Of a stretch of 64,000 nt of DNA, positions 46,604-55,728 are shown in pieces. The notes under the pieces were generated by a model. The model made no database searches. It saw only the letters and a program-made list of their open reading frames with translations, and had not been told where the DNA came from. Position 1 is the first letter of the stretch; each line of letters opens with the position of its first letter. The stretch is taken from assembly GCA_027491335.1 (NCBI GenBank), contig JAIXWJ010000037.1, forward strand, positions 47,766 through 111,765, read 5' to 3'. Both the position numbers and the translations under genes were made by a program. The stretch is from Actinomycetes bacterium. Lineage in GTDB: Bacteria; Actinomycetota; Acidimicrobiia; Acidimicrobiales; Ilumatobacteraceae.

Positions 46604-47786
46604 AGCGCGTCGAGCGCACCAATCCCAAACCGGCGGTGGCCACCAGCTCGCGCTGGATCTCGTTCACGCCACCACCGAAGGTGTTAATCTGCGCCGCACG
46701 AGCGGCCCGCTCGACCTCACCGTGGATGACCGCGCCATCGGAACCATCGCGCAGATGCGACACCGGTCCGAGGATGCCTTGCATGATGCGGTACACCTCG
46801 ACGGCGCGCTCGGTGCCGAACACCTTCACGCCACTGGCCTCGGCCGGTCCGAGAGTGTTGTCGGCCACGCTCTGGGCCAACTTCCACGTCATGAGGCGGA
46901 TGGCGTCGAGCAACGCGTGGCACTTGGCCAGGTCCTGCTGAACCCACGCCACGTCGATCATCTTCTCGCCGTTGGCACCACCGGACGGGGTGACGCGACA
47001 CCACGTGGTGACGTCATCCAACAAACGCTCGGTCAGACCCGACAACGCGGCCAAGCCCACGCGCTCGTGGTTGAGCTGCATGGTGATGAGCTTCCAGCCG
47101 CCGTTGATCTGCCCGATGACGTTTTCCTTGGGCACGCGAACGTCGGTGTAGTACGTGGCGGTGGTGACCACTCCGCCGACCGTCACGATCGGGGTCCACT
47201 CGAAGCCCTTGGTGTTGGTGGGCACGATGATGATGCTGATGCCTTGGTGCTTGGGCGCATCGGCGTCGGTGCGACAGGCCAGCCACACGTAGTCGCTCTG
47301 GTTGGCGCCCGACGTGTACACCTTGTTGCCGTTGATGACCCACTCGTCGCCGTCCAACACGGCCGTGGTGCGCAGGCTGGCGAGGTCGGTGCCCGCCTCG
47401 GGCTCGGTGTATCCGATCGCGAAGTTGATCTCGCCCTTCAAGATGCCGGTGAGGTACTGATCCTTTTGCGCCTGGGTGCCGTGCGCCATGATCGCCGGTC
47501 CGACGGTGTTCACGGTGACGAACGGGAACGGCGCGTGCGCGCGCTGGATCTCGTCGAACATGATGAACTGATCGGTGGCCGGGCGACCCTGACCGCCGAA
47601 CTCCTTGGGCCATCCGAGACCCAACCAGCCATCGGCGCCCATGCGGCGAACCAGTTCACGGAACAGCGGCTTGCCCTCTCCGGACTCGCCCAAGTCGGCG
47701 CGCACCTCGGGGGTGAGCATTGCCGCGAAATACTCGCGGAGTTCCTTACGGAGAGCCTGCTGGTCGGGTGTTTCGGCGAGGTACAT
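46602..47786 (-). CDS. Acyl-CoA dehydrogenase
   Basis: A 394-residue ACAD. LGWPKEFGGQGRPATDQFIMFDEIQRA, IGYTEPEAGTDLASLRTTAVLDGDEWVINGNKVYTSGANQSDYVW and the C-terminal NTFGGGVNEIQRELVATAGLGL are canonical FAD- and substrate-binding segments. The start ATG lies 20 bp from the operator at 47807-47823, and a minus-strand GATGTT hexamer overlaps the operator edge. It faces the side-chain operon tail to tail and is controlled by the same predicted repressor. Substrate not determinable. Confidence 0.9.
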   Translation of the reverse strand: MYLAETPDQQALRKELREYFAAMLTPEVRADLGESGEGKPLFRELVRRMGADGWLGLGWPKEFGGQGRPATDQFIMFDEIQRAHAPFPFVTVNTVGPAIMAHGTQAQKDQYLTGILKGEINFAIGYTEPEAGTDLASLRTTAVLDGDEWVINGNKVYTSGANQSDYVWLACRTDADAPKHQGISIIIVPTNTKGFEWTPIVTVGGVVTTATYYTDVRVPKENVIGQINGGWKLITMQLNHERVGLAALSGLTERLLDDVTTWCRVTPSGGANGEKMIDVAWVQQDLAKCHALLDAIRLMTWKLAQSVADNTLGPAEASGVKVFGTERAVEVYRIMQGILGPVSHLRDGSDGAVIHGEVERAARAAQINTFGGGVNEIQRELVATAGLGLVRSTR

Positions 47787-47806
47787 GACCGAACCCTACC
47801 CCAACA

Positions 47807-47823
47807 TCTGACGACCCCTCAGA
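47807..47823. promoter_or_regulatory. 17-bp operator with one changed position
   Basis: TCTGACGACCCCTCAGA. Arms match the consensus except C for G at the inner right position. On the minus strand GATGTT (47808-47803) overlaps the edge and could be the -10 box of the ACAD gene. Confidence 0.65.
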
Positions 47824-47872
47824 AACGGAGCGCCCGAAAAATCGACGAAATCTTGTGACTCTTGTGGGCGTT

Positions 47873-47913
47873 CGAGCCCCCACCGAGCCCCCACCGAGCC
47901 CCCACCGATCCCC
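47873..47913. repeat. 11-bp tandem repeat
   Basis: CGAGCCCCCAC is repeated three times exactly (47873-47905), followed by a partial copy. It lies between the divergent ACAD and RibD-like genes. No role is evident. Confidence 0.8.
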
Positions 47914-47983
47914 GTTGTTGTCAGTCTCGCGTCAATTCGGTCCGAATCGGGGGTCGTGGACCCGCCCCCGCTAGACACGAGGG

Positions 47984-48598
47984 GTGCGTCTGATCCACCC
48001 CCAGCAGCTCGACGTCCCGGTGGAGGTCGCCTACGACTTCGGCGATCGCCCCCGGCCCGACGATCGTCCCTGGATCGTGATGTCCATGATCAGCACCGCC
48101 GACGGAGCGGTGTCCCTCGAGGGGAACTCGGCACTGCTCGGGGGCCCCACCGACCGCGAGATCTTCTTGCACCTCCACCGCACGGGCGACAGCGTTCTCG
48201 TGGGCGCCGAGACCGTCCGACAGGACGGCTACAACCCTCTCCCCTCCCACCAGGTGTTGGTGGTGGTCTCGGAATCGGGCGATCTCGGACGCAACTCGGC
48301 GGCCCTCACCGCCATGGGGAACACCCGCATCGTGAGCGGTGACGTGCGCGAGATCGTGCGCGACCTGCCCGGTCGGCTCTGCGTTCTGGAGGGTGGCCCG
48401 AACCTCAACGCCCAGATGTTGGCCGCCGATCTGGTGGACGAAATCTGCCTCACCATCGCGCCACGCTTCGTGAGCGGCGCCAGCCAACGCATCGCCACCG
48501 GTCCCTTGGCCCTGCGCGAGCCGTGGCGACTGGCTCACGTCGGAACCGACGACGGTTTCGTGTTCCTTCGCTACTTGCGCACGTCGTCGGGCGACTGA
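47984..48598 (+). CDS. RibD C-terminal domain / dihydrofolate-reductase-fold protein
   Basis: A 204-residue NADPH-dependent reductase of the pyrimidine reductase type. Seen: MSMISTADGAVSLEGNS, TGDSVLVGAETVRQDGYNP and VLEGGPNLNAQMLAADLVDEICLTIAP, which are the substrate and cofactor segments of RibD-C proteins. It lacks the deaminase domain of bifunctional RibD. Start GTG at 47984 is taken as given; no clear ribosome site. Its 3' end overlaps convergent gpgS by 28 bp. May act in riboflavin or another pterin-like pathway. Confidence 0.85.
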   Translation: MRLIHPQQLDVPVEVAYDFGDRPRPDDRPWIVMSMISTADGAVSLEGNSALLGGPTDREIFLHLHRTGDSVLVGAETVRQDGYNPLPSHQVLVVVSESGDLGRNSAALTAMGNTRIVSGDVREIVRDLPGRLCVLEGGPNLNAQMLAADLVDEICLTIAPRFVSGASQRIATGPLALREPWRLAHVGTDDGFVFLRYLRTSSGD

Positions 48599-49479
48599 GG
48601 AATCACGCCGAGTTTCGGCAAGGTGTTCGCCGGGGGTCGCTGGCCGAGGTTCAACTCGATCGGATCACCGGTCTTGCGTCGCAACGTGGGAGGAACACTC
48701 GCTGGTGTCGGAGGGTTCGGCGTGCGCGACAGAACCGTCGCGGCCACCTCGGCGGCCTGAATCGCCAGCGTCTCCAACTTGTGGTGGCGATGCAGACGAA
48801 CGCCGAGGTCGACTTGGGCGAGGGCACCGGCACCGAACTTGGTGAACATGTCGATGATCATTCCGATCTCCACGCCCCATCCGGTGGAGAACGGAATGGC
48901 CTCCATCATCGAGCGACGACCCGCGAACTCGCCGGCCAAGGGCTGTTGCATGTCGGCGATCTCGGGGAAGAACATGGACAACAACGGACGCGCCACCAAC
49001 TCGGTGGTTCGACCGCCTCCGCCGAGGTGTGAGGGCCGTTCGTAACTGGCCTTCACCAAACCAACCTCGGCGTCGATCAGGAGCGGCATCACCAAACGCA
49101 CGATCCAGTCCGTGGTGAAACTGGTGATGTCGCCGTCGATCCAGACCACGATGTCGCCCTTGCTGGCCAAGAGACTGGACCACAACGCGTTGCCCTTGCC
49201 TTTGGCCACGCCGTGAAAGAAGTGGATCCAGTCGACGTGAACGACGGTGGCGCCGGCTTCCTCGGCGATCTCGCCGGTGCCATCGGTCGAACCGTCGTCG
49301 AGAACGATGAGTTCGTCCACCAACGTGCCGAGCAACGTGGGTTCGATCAGACGCACCAGATCGCCGATGGTCTCGGCTTCGTTCTTGCAGGGGATGCACA
49401 CCGACACGGTGCGCGATCCCTTCATCAACAACGCGGTCTCGAGGGTCCAACCGGTGGGATCGAATGTCTTCACGCTCAT
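48571..49479 (-). CDS. gpgS: Glucosyl-3-phosphoglycerate synthase
   Basis: A 302-residue GT-A fold glycosyltransferase (GT81). It joins glucose from a nucleotide sugar to 3-phosphoglycerate, the first step of glucosylglycerate and methylglucose-lipopolysaccharide synthesis. Motifs: VSVCIPCKNEAETIGDLV, ELIVLDDGSTDGTGE, the metal-binding D-G-D in VVWIDGDI, and GGGRTTELVARPLLSMFFPE with GWGVEIGMIIDMF. It is divergent from the folP2-like gene; folP2 and gpgS are also neighbours in mycobacteria. Confidence 0.93.
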   Translation of the reverse strand: MSVKTFDPTGWTLETALLMKGSRTVSVCIPCKNEAETIGDLVRLIEPTLLGTLVDELIVLDDGSTDGTGEIAEEAGATVVHVDWIHFFHGVAKGKGNALWSSLLASKGDIVVWIDGDITSFTTDWIVRLVMPLLIDAEVGLVKASYERPSHLGGGGRTTELVARPLLSMFFPEIADMQQPLAGEFAGRRSMMEAIPFSTGWGVEIGMIIDMFTKFGAGALAQVDLGVRLHRHHKLETLAIQAAEVAATVLSRTPNPPTPASVPPTLRRKTGDPIELNLGQRPPANTLPKLGVIPQSPDDVRK

Positions 49480-49509
49480 GTCGCCTCGTCCCGCTCTAGC
49501 CTGCGAACC

Positions 49510-50262
49510 ATGTTCTTGTACGGCGTCGTCAACGCCTCTCCGGATTCGCTCAACGTCGATTCAATCGCTCTCGACGCTACCGCCGCCACGCGACGCGGTG
49601 AATACCTTCTGAACAACGGCTGCAATGGCATCGACCTGGGTGGTCAGGGCAGCACGGACAACGCCACCGTCGTGTCGTGGCAGGAGGAGTGGGAGCGCCT
49701 CGAGTCCATCGTGATCGCGCTGGCCGCGTTCGGCGTTCCTCTCAGCATCGACTCCTGGAAGCCCGAAGTCACCCGACGTGCGCTGGCTGCCGGCGCCACG
49801 GTCATCAACGCCGCCGATGGCATGCAAACCGACGAGATGTGGCAAGTGGCCGCCGACTTCCGCGCACCAATCGTGTTGCCGTTCCTGTCGGGACCGAACC
49901 CCCGCGAGATGGAGATGGTGCGCGCCGATCCGGTGAAGGTGATGCTGGAGTTCTTCGAGGCGCAGTTGGCGGTGGCCGACCGCTTCGGACTGCGCGACCT
50001 GTGCATCCTCGATCCCGGCACCGGATTCGCGCCGTCGAACTGGCCGTGGGAAGAGCGATACGTCTATCAAAAGCACGTGTATTCCAACCTCGACGCTTTG
50101 CGCGTCTTCGGCTTGCCTCTGTACATCGCGCTTCCGTGGAAGGAAACCGCGCAGCACGACGAACTGCTCGAGATCGTTCTGAAGCAACGCCCCGAATTCG
50201 GCCGTGGTCACTACCCCGAGAAGATTCGTCGCGTCGAGCGGTCCCTCGGATTGGGCGACTGA
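49510..50262 (+). CDS. Dihydropteroate synthase-like protein (FolP2 type, active-site residues altered)
   Basis: A 250-residue TIM-barrel protein of the pterin-binding family. NASPDSLN, GIDLGGQGST and LSIDSWKPEVTRRALAAGATVINAADG match DHPS loops. However the usual GFGK loop is GFAPSNWPWEE and the C-terminal SRK motif is replaced by LPWKETAQHD, so pterin and pABA contacts are missing. It therefore may not make dihydropteroate. A TAGCCT box ends 7 nt before the ATG (leaderless). It is adjacent to gpgS, as folP2 is in mycobacteria, and near a FolB-FolK gene. Confidence 0.82.
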   Translation: MFLYGVVNASPDSLNVDSIALDATAATRRGEYLLNNGCNGIDLGGQGSTDNATVVSWQEEWERLESIVIALAAFGVPLSIDSWKPEVTRRALAAGATVINAADGMQTDEMWQVAADFRAPIVLPFLSGPNPREMEMVRADPVKVMLEFFEAQLAVADRFGLRDLCILDPGTGFAPSNWPWEERYVYQKHVYSNLDALRVFGLPLYIALPWKETAQHDELLEIVLKQRPEFGRGHYPEKIRRVERSLGLGD

Positions 50263-50317
50263 TCGTCCCATTCGATCCGCCGAGCCGGCGGGTCGATCAG
50301 GCGGGCAGGTCAGCGAG

Positions 50318-51172
50318 TCAGCGGGTCAGCGGTCCGCGCGGATACACGGCGTCGGGGGGAAGGCTCGTTTCCCAACCGACCGGGCAACGTTCGGGAGCGA
50401 CCTCGTTCAACGGTGCCAACACGAACCGACGCTCGGCGTAGCGCGGGTGAGGAACCGCCAGGTTGCCGCCGTCGATGACGACGTCGTCGAAGAACAGCAG
50501 ATCCATGTCGAGAGTGCGCGGTCCCCAATGCACCAATCGTTCGCGGCCCGCGTCGGCCTCGATGCGATGCAGCCAACGCAACAACGCGTACGGATCGAGT
50601 TCGGTGTCGATGGCCACGACCATGTTGAGGTACGCGCCCTGGTTCTCGGGTCCGCCCACCGGATCGGTTTCGAACACCTGGGACTCGGCCGTGACGCGAT
50701 CGCCCAGTCGCTCCAATGCGAAGCGCAGGAATCCGGCGCGATCACCCATGTTGCTACCGAGGGCGATGATCGCCTTGTGCGGGCTGCTGGTGGAAAAGTC
50801 CGACCGCACCCGTCGTAAACGCACCGCGGTCGAGCCGATGTCCTCGGGAATGGGCGGCTCCATCTTGGTGAGGGTCAGATCGACGGCGCGCACCAACGGG
50901 AAGGACAACACGACCTCGGTCATGTGTTGGGCCAGTCGCTCGAGCAGCTGATACTGCGTGTCACGCGCCAAGTTGGCCAATGCGATGGCGACTTCGCCGT
51001 AGTGAACCGTCTGGGTGAGGTCGTCGCTCTGACCCGCGTCGTGAAGATCGACCTCGATGTCGACGTCGATCTGCAACGGCTGCGGAGTGACCCTCTCGTG
51101 ATCGAGAACACCGATGATGCTGACGACGCGCAAGCGTTCGATGAGGATGTGGTCCGTCGTTCGTCCCGTCAC
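50318..51172 (-). CDS. folK: Bifunctional dihydroneopterin aldolase / HPPK (FolB-FolK fusion)
   Basis: A 284-residue fusion for two consecutive folate steps. Residues 1-~125 are FolB: the substrate loop SIIGVLDHERVTPQPLQIDVDIE and the catalytic lysine region LTLTKMEPPIPE. Residues ~130-284 are FolK: AIIALGSNMGDR, VFETDPVGGPENQGAYLNMVV, and the metal-binding GPRTLDMDLLFFDD with PHPRYAERRFVLAPL. It starts at GTG 8 nt from TACCGT, part of a palindrome shared with the divergent hydrolase gene. Confidence 0.93.
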   Translation of the reverse strand: MTGRTTDHILIERLRVVSIIGVLDHERVTPQPLQIDVDIEVDLHDAGQSDDLTQTVHYGEVAIALANLARDTQYQLLERLAQHMTEVVLSFPLVRAVDLTLTKMEPPIPEDIGSTAVRLRRVRSDFSTSSPHKAIIALGSNMGDRAGFLRFALERLGDRVTAESQVFETDPVGGPENQGAYLNMVVAIDTELDPYALLRWLHRIEADAGRERLVHWGPRTLDMDLLFFDDVVIDGGNLAVPHPRYAERRFVLAPLNEVAPERCPVGWETSLPPDAVYPRGPLTR

Positions 51173-51180
51173 GGTCGCTC

Positions 51181-51190
51181 ACGGTACCGT
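51181..51190. promoter_or_regulatory. Palindromic bidirectional -10 element ACGGTACCGT
   Basis: The 10-bp perfect palindrome presents TACCGT to both strands. On the plus strand it ends 6 nt before the ATG at 51197; on the minus strand, 8 nt before the GTG at 51172. Both genes then would have leaderless messages. Confidence 0.6.
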
Positions 51191-51196
51191 TGTGTC

Positions 51197-52453
51197 ATGG
51201 CCAACAGCACCGTTCGTTCGACGTTCGATCCTGCTCGCGTGGTGACCAGCCTGCGCGAACTCGCTTCCCGCACCGGCGGGCCCGAGGGTTCGCGGCGCTT
51301 GTGCTGGACCCCCGAATGGTTGGAAGCGCGAGCGTTGTTGCGCGAGAGTCTGGCCACGTTGCCCGTCGAGGTGGACGTGGACGAGGCGGGCAACTTGTGG
51401 GCGTACTTGCGCGGTGAACGACCCGACACCTTGGTGGTGGGCAGCCACTTGGACAGCGTTCCAAAGGGTGGATGGCTCGACGGCGCCCTGGGCGTCATGG
51501 CCGGTCTCGAATTGTTGCGTTCCTTGGCCGCCGAGGGCACCCCGCCCGTGACCGTGGCCTTGGTCGACTGGGCCGACGAGGAGGGCGCGCGCTTCAGCCG
51601 CTCGCTGTTCGGCTCGGCCGCCGTCATGGGGACCCTCGACGTCGAGATCCTGCGCGGGCTCTCCGACAAAGAGGGCAACAAGCTGACCGACATCCTCCCC
51701 CAACACGGCGTCGACATCGATCGCCTCGACGGTGCGCGCACGCGCCTGCGCGACGTGAAGGCGTACGTCGAGGTGCACATCGAGCAAGGACCGGTTCTCG
51801 AGTCCATGGGCAAGGGAATCTGCACCGTCACCGGCACCAAGGGCATCGAGCGCGAGCGCCTGATCTTCCGCGGGCAGGCCGCCCACGCCGGAACCATGCC
51901 GATGCCCATGCGCCGCGACAGCTTCCGTGCCGCGTCACGATTCGCGTTGGCCGTCGCCGAGATCGGTGATCGTCACGACGGAGTCACCACGGTGGGCGCG
52001 GTCGCCTGCAAGCCCGGCGTCGTCACCGCGGTCGCCGGCGAGACCACCATCACCCTCGACATGCGACACATCGACGCCGGCGAGTTGGCCGCCATGTTGG
52101 CCGAGAGTCGCGCCGCCGCCGACGCGGCCGCCGAGGCCGAGGGTTGCACCGTCGAATGGGAGCACATCTTCCGCATCGCACCGATGCCGTTCCATCCCGA
52201 GCTGCTCGACGCGGCCCGCACCAGCGTGCGCGAGGTCGAGGGCCACGACATCGAGTTGCCGAGTGGCGCGTTGCACGACGCCAGCGAGATGGCCCGCAGC
52301 GTGCCGACCGTCATGATTTTCTCGTCGTCCACCAACGGTCTGAGTCACACCAAGGAAGAGGACACTCCGGTCGATCACCTGAACATGTCGGCCGACGCCT
52401 TCGACCGCACGTGTCGACGGGCGATGGAGGCGATGGTGGCGGGTCGGCTCTAG
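51197..52453 (+). CDS. M20-family Zn-dependent amidase/hydantoinase (allantoate amidohydrolase-like)
   Basis: A 418-residue dinuclear metallohydrolase of the N-carbamoyl-L-amino-acid/allantoate/beta-ureidopropionase group. The metal ligands appear in VVGSHLDSVPKGGWLDGALGV, DWADEEGARFSRSLFGS, VEVHIEQGPVLE and near the end SGALHDASEMA. The dimerisation domain is in the middle (GQAAHAGTMPM). Start is leaderless-type. It could release nitrogen from ureides or pyrimidine breakdown products, which would fit the pyrimidine salvage genes, though not closely linked. The stop overlaps convergent gatB by 4 bp. Confidence 0.88.
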   Translation: MANSTVRSTFDPARVVTSLRELASRTGGPEGSRRLCWTPEWLEARALLRESLATLPVEVDVDEAGNLWAYLRGERPDTLVVGSHLDSVPKGGWLDGALGVMAGLELLRSLAAEGTPPVTVALVDWADEEGARFSRSLFGSAAVMGTLDVEILRGLSDKEGNKLTDILPQHGVDIDRLDGARTRLRDVKAYVEVHIEQGPVLESMGKGICTVTGTKGIERERLIFRGQAAHAGTMPMPMRRDSFRAASRFALAVAEIGDRHDGVTTVGAVACKPGVVTAVAGETTITLDMRHIDAGELAAMLAESRAAADAAAEAEGCTVEWEHIFRIAPMPFHPELLDAARTSVREVEGHDIELPSGALHDASEMARSVPTVMIFSSSTNGLSHTKEEDTPVDHLNMSADAFDRTCRRAMEAMVAGRL

Positions 52454-53916
52454 CCGCGCTTCGACTGCAACAAGGCGGTGACGGCCTTGCCGTCGGCCTT
52501 GCCCTTGCTGGCCTTCATGATCGCGCCCACTAGCGCGCCCATGGCCTTCTCCTCGCCGGAGCAGTACTTCGCCCACGCGTCGGGTTGAGCCGCGATGGCT
52601 TCGTCGACGATGGCTTCCAGTGCGGAGGTGTCCATGGCCTCGAAACCATTGGACTTGGCGATGGCCTCGGCGTCACCACCACCGTTGGCCACCAGTTCGG
52701 CCAACACGGTCTTGGCCTGCGTGGAGGTCAACTTGCCACCGGTTTCCATGACGATCATGCGGGCCAAATCGGCGGCGGGAACGCTCGGTCGCGGACCCTG
52801 CTCGGCGTAGGCCTCCTTGACGTGAACCAAGGCTCGGGTGGCGTCGGCACCGGCCTCGGCGACGGCCAACACGTAGTCGTCCTGCCCACGCTCCACCACC
52901 ACCATCACGGCTTCGGCGTCGGCGGCCGCACCGGTGGCCCGCGACAGACGCGATCGACGCTCGCGCGGAAGCATGGGCAACGCCGCGCGCACGGCCTCGA
53001 TCCAATCGGCATCGGGTGCCAACGGAACCAGATCGGGTTCGAGGAAGTACCGGTAGTCGTCGGCGTCCTCCTTGGTGCGCAACGTGTGCGTGCGACCATC
53101 GGTCTCGTCCCAGTGGCGCGTCTCCTGGCGAATGGATTCGCCGGCCTCGATGAGAGCGATCTGACGACGAGCCTCGTATTCGATGGCTCGACCGAGCGAA
53201 CGAACGGAGTTCACGTTCTTGATCTCGCAACGCGTGCCGAGCGGAGCGCCGGGCTTGCGCACGCTGACGTTGGCGTCGCAACGCATCGAGCCCTCTTCCA
53301 TCTTGGCGTCGCTCGCTCCGACCGCCACCAGGATCTGGCGCAACTCGGTGACGTACTGCTTGGCCTCGTCGGGGGTGGCGATGTCGGGACGACCCACGAT
53401 CTCGACCAGCGGAACGCCGGCGCGGTTGAAGTCGATCAACGAGTAATCGCTGCCATGGATTCGACCACCGGTGCCACCGATGTGGGTGCTCTTGCCGGTG
53501 TCCTCTTCCAGATGCGCTCGTTCGACGCCGATTCGCTTGCCACCGGGAAGTTCGAGCCATCCATCGATGTTGATGGGCTGGTCGTACTGCGAGATCTGGT
53601 ACGCCTTGGGCATGTCGGGGTAGAAATAGTTCTTGCGGTGGAACGTGCTCGGCTGCACCGTGCAGTTCAACGCCAAACCAATGCGCATGGCCAGTTCCAC
53701 CGCGTGACGATTCAACACCGGCAGTGCGCCGGGCAGACCGAGCGTGACCGGATCGATGTGAGTGTTCGGTTCGTCGCCGAAGCGATTGGCGCTGGCCGAG
53801 AACAACTTGGTGGCGGTCGCCAGTTCGACGTGCACTTCGAGGCCGCACACCAACTCGTACCCGTCGATCAGATACGAACCGTCGTTGGGCGCGACCACGA
53901 TCTCGGTGGGGCTCAT
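52450..53916 (-). CDS. gatB: Asp-tRNA(Asn)/Glu-tRNA(Gln) amidotransferase subunit B
   Basis: A 488-residue subunit that binds the mischarged tRNA and activates it for amidation. The N-terminal YELVCGLEVHVELATATKLF, the signature YPDMPKAYQISQYDQPI and DFNRAGVPLVEIV are diagnostic. The C-terminal helical tail (YqeY-like) ends KADGKAVTALLQSKRG. The start at 53916 has GGGAGGAA and overlaps gatA (ATGA). Confidence 0.96.
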   Translation of the reverse strand: MSPTEIVVAPNDGSYLIDGYELVCGLEVHVELATATKLFSASANRFGDEPNTHIDPVTLGLPGALPVLNRHAVELAMRIGLALNCTVQPSTFHRKNYFYPDMPKAYQISQYDQPINIDGWLELPGGKRIGVERAHLEEDTGKSTHIGGTGGRIHGSDYSLIDFNRAGVPLVEIVGRPDIATPDEAKQYVTELRQILVAVGASDAKMEEGSMRCDANVSVRKPGAPLGTRCEIKNVNSVRSLGRAIEYEARRQIALIEAGESIRQETRHWDETDGRTHTLRTKEDADDYRYFLEPDLVPLAPDADWIEAVRAALPMLPRERRSRLSRATGAAADAEAVMVVVERGQDDYVLAVAEAGADATRALVHVKEAYAEQGPRPSVPAADLARMIVMETGGKLTSTQAKTVLAELVANGGGDAEAIAKSNGFEAMDTSALEAIVDEAIAAQPDAWAKYCSGEEKAMGALVGAIMKASKGKADGKAVTALLQSKRG

Positions 53917-55400
53917 GACATTCCTCCCGCGTCGTTCATGTGCCGTTCGAGGGCGGCGGCGGCCTTGAACATCGGCTGCTCGCCCAAGGTGGACGCCATC
54001 ACCTGCACTCCGATGGGAAGCCCGTCGCGGGACGTGCCGAACGGAACGCTCATGGCCGGGTGTCCGGCCAGGTTCGTGGGAATGGTGTACACGTCGCACA
54101 GGTACATGGCCAACGGGTCGTCGGCCTTCTCCCCCACCTTGAACGCCGGGATCGGCGAGGTGGGCGTGAGCAACACGTCGGCCGTGGCGTACGCGCGCGC
54201 GAAATCGTCGCTGATGAGCCGGCGGACCTTCAACGCCTTTCCGTAGTAGGCGTCGTAGTAACCCGCCGACAGGGCGTAGGTACCCAGCATGATGCGGCGC
54301 TTCACCTCGTCACCGAAACCGGCGGCGCGAGTGGCCATGTACATGGAGTTGGTGTCGACCGCGTCCACACGCCGTCCGTAGCGCACGCCGTCGTAACGAG
54401 CGAGGTTACTGCTGGCCTCGGCCGGGGCGATGAGGTAGTAAGCGGTGAGTCCGTACTTCAGCGACGGCAGTTCGACGTCGACGATGGTGGCCCCGGCGGC
54501 GCGCAACGCATCGAACGCCGCTTCGAGACGCTCGAGGACGTCGGGATCGGCGCCCTCGGGCATGTCGGTGATGCGACCGATGCGCATTCCCTTCACACCG
54601 TGATCGAGGACCGACAAGAGATCGAGCGGACCTTGCGGGATGGACGTGGAGTCCATCGGATCGTGACCCGAGATGGACTCCAGGATCAACGCCGAATCAC
54701 GAACGTCGGCCGAGAACGGACCGATCTGATCGAGACTGCTGGCGAAAGCGACCAGCCCGTAACGACTCACCGTTCCGTAGGTGGGCTTCACTCCCACCAC
54801 ACCGCACAGCGCGGCGGGCTGACGAATGGAGCCTCCCGTGTCACTGCCCAAGCTCACCGGGGCGAACGCGGCGGCCACGGCCGCGGCGCTTCCACCGCTG
54901 GAACCACCGGCGACGCGCGAGATGTCGCGCGGATTCAGCGTGACGCCGAACGCCGAGTTCTCGGTGCTGGAACCCATCGCGAACTCGTCGAGGTTGGTCT
55001 TGCCCACCGACACCGCGCCCAACTCGGCGAGTCGCGACACCACCGTGGCGTCGTACGGAGGCTTCCAACCTTCGAGGATGCGCGATGAACACGTGGTGGG
55101 AACACCACGCGTGCACATGTTGTCCTTGAGCGCGATCGGCACACCGGCCAATGCACCGGGGTCGCGTCCCGCGGCCACCATGCCGTCGATGCGTCGCGCC
55201 GACTCGCGGGCCGCATCGGCGGTGACGAGATTGAACGCGTGAATGTCGGACTCGCGTTCGGCGATGCGAGCGAGGTGAGCCTCGAGGACTTCGATGGCCT
55301 TGACGGAACCGGCGCGCACGGCGGCGGCGATTTCGAACGCGGTCGTGGGCGTGTTGCCGGACGATGCGCCGGATGATGTGGTGGTCGGGGTGGCGGACAC
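53913..55400 (-). CDS. gatA: Asp-tRNA(Asn)/Glu-tRNA(Gln) amidotransferase subunit A
   Basis: The 495-residue amidase-signature subunit that releases ammonia from glutamine. The Ser-cisSer-Lys triad region is seen: KDNMCTRG for the lysine, and GGSSGGSAAAVAAAFAPVSLGSDTGGSIRQPAALCG for the serines. I take the GTG at 55400; a TTG at 55406 overlapping the gatC stop is the alternative. It is co-translated with gatC and gatB in the order C-A-B. Confidence 0.95.
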   Translation of the reverse strand: MSATPTTTSSGASSGNTPTTAFEIAAAVRAGSVKAIEVLEAHLARIAERESDIHAFNLVTADAARESARRIDGMVAAGRDPGALAGVPIALKDNMCTRGVPTTCSSRILEGWKPPYDATVVSRLAELGAVSVGKTNLDEFAMGSSTENSAFGVTLNPRDISRVAGGSSGGSAAAVAAAFAPVSLGSDTGGSIRQPAALCGVVGVKPTYGTVSRYGLVAFASSLDQIGPFSADVRDSALILESISGHDPMDSTSIPQGPLDLLSVLDHGVKGMRIGRITDMPEGADPDVLERLEAAFDALRAAGATIVDVELPSLKYGLTAYYLIAPAEASSNLARYDGVRYGRRVDAVDTNSMYMATRAAGFGDEVKRRIMLGTYALSAGYYDAYYGKALKVRRLISDDFARAYATADVLLTPTSPIPAFKVGEKADDPLAMYLCDVYTIPTNLAGHPAMSVPFGTSRDGLPIGVQVMASTLGEQPMFKAAAALERHMNDAGGMS

Positions 55401-55402
55401 GA

Positions 55403-55717
55403 TCAACCGTCCAGACCGATGATCGGCGGCACGCGGAATCGGCCGTCCTCGGCGACGGGAGCGTTGGCCAGCACCTCGTCACGATCGAGACTGGGCTTCA
55501 CCACGTCCTCGCGGAAGACGTTGCGCAGCGGATACGGCTGCGTCATCGGCTCCACGTCGGACAGATCGAGGGCGTCGATGTCGGCGAAATGCTCCAGCAT
55601 TCCGGCCAACTGCACGGTCATGCGGGCGATCTCGTCGTCGCCGACGTCGAGTCGGGCCAAGCGGGCCACCTTGGCCACGGCCGCGGCGGAGATTCGTTCG
55701 GAGGAGGGGTCGGGCAC
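55403..55717 (-). CDS. gatC: Asp-tRNA(Asn)/Glu-tRNA(Gln) amidotransferase subunit C
   Basis: A 104-residue helical stabiliser of the GatAB complex. VAKVARLARLDVGDDEIARMTVQLAGMLEHFADIDALDLSDVEPM and the LRNVFREDVVKPSLDRDEVLANAP tail are typical. The GTG start at 55717 has TAGCAT 8 nt upstream and no ribosome site. It heads the gatCAB operon. Confidence 0.93.
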   Translation of the reverse strand: MPDPSSERISAAAVAKVARLARLDVGDDEIARMTVQLAGMLEHFADIDALDLSDVEPMTQPYPLRNVFREDVVKPSLDRDEVLANAPVAEDGRFRVPPIIGLDG

Positions 55718-55728
55718 GAGTCCCAATG

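Noticed and set aside
53940..55088. A 382-codon frame antisense to gatA
   Set aside because: Shadow of a highly conserved gene; no start signal and low-complexity composition.
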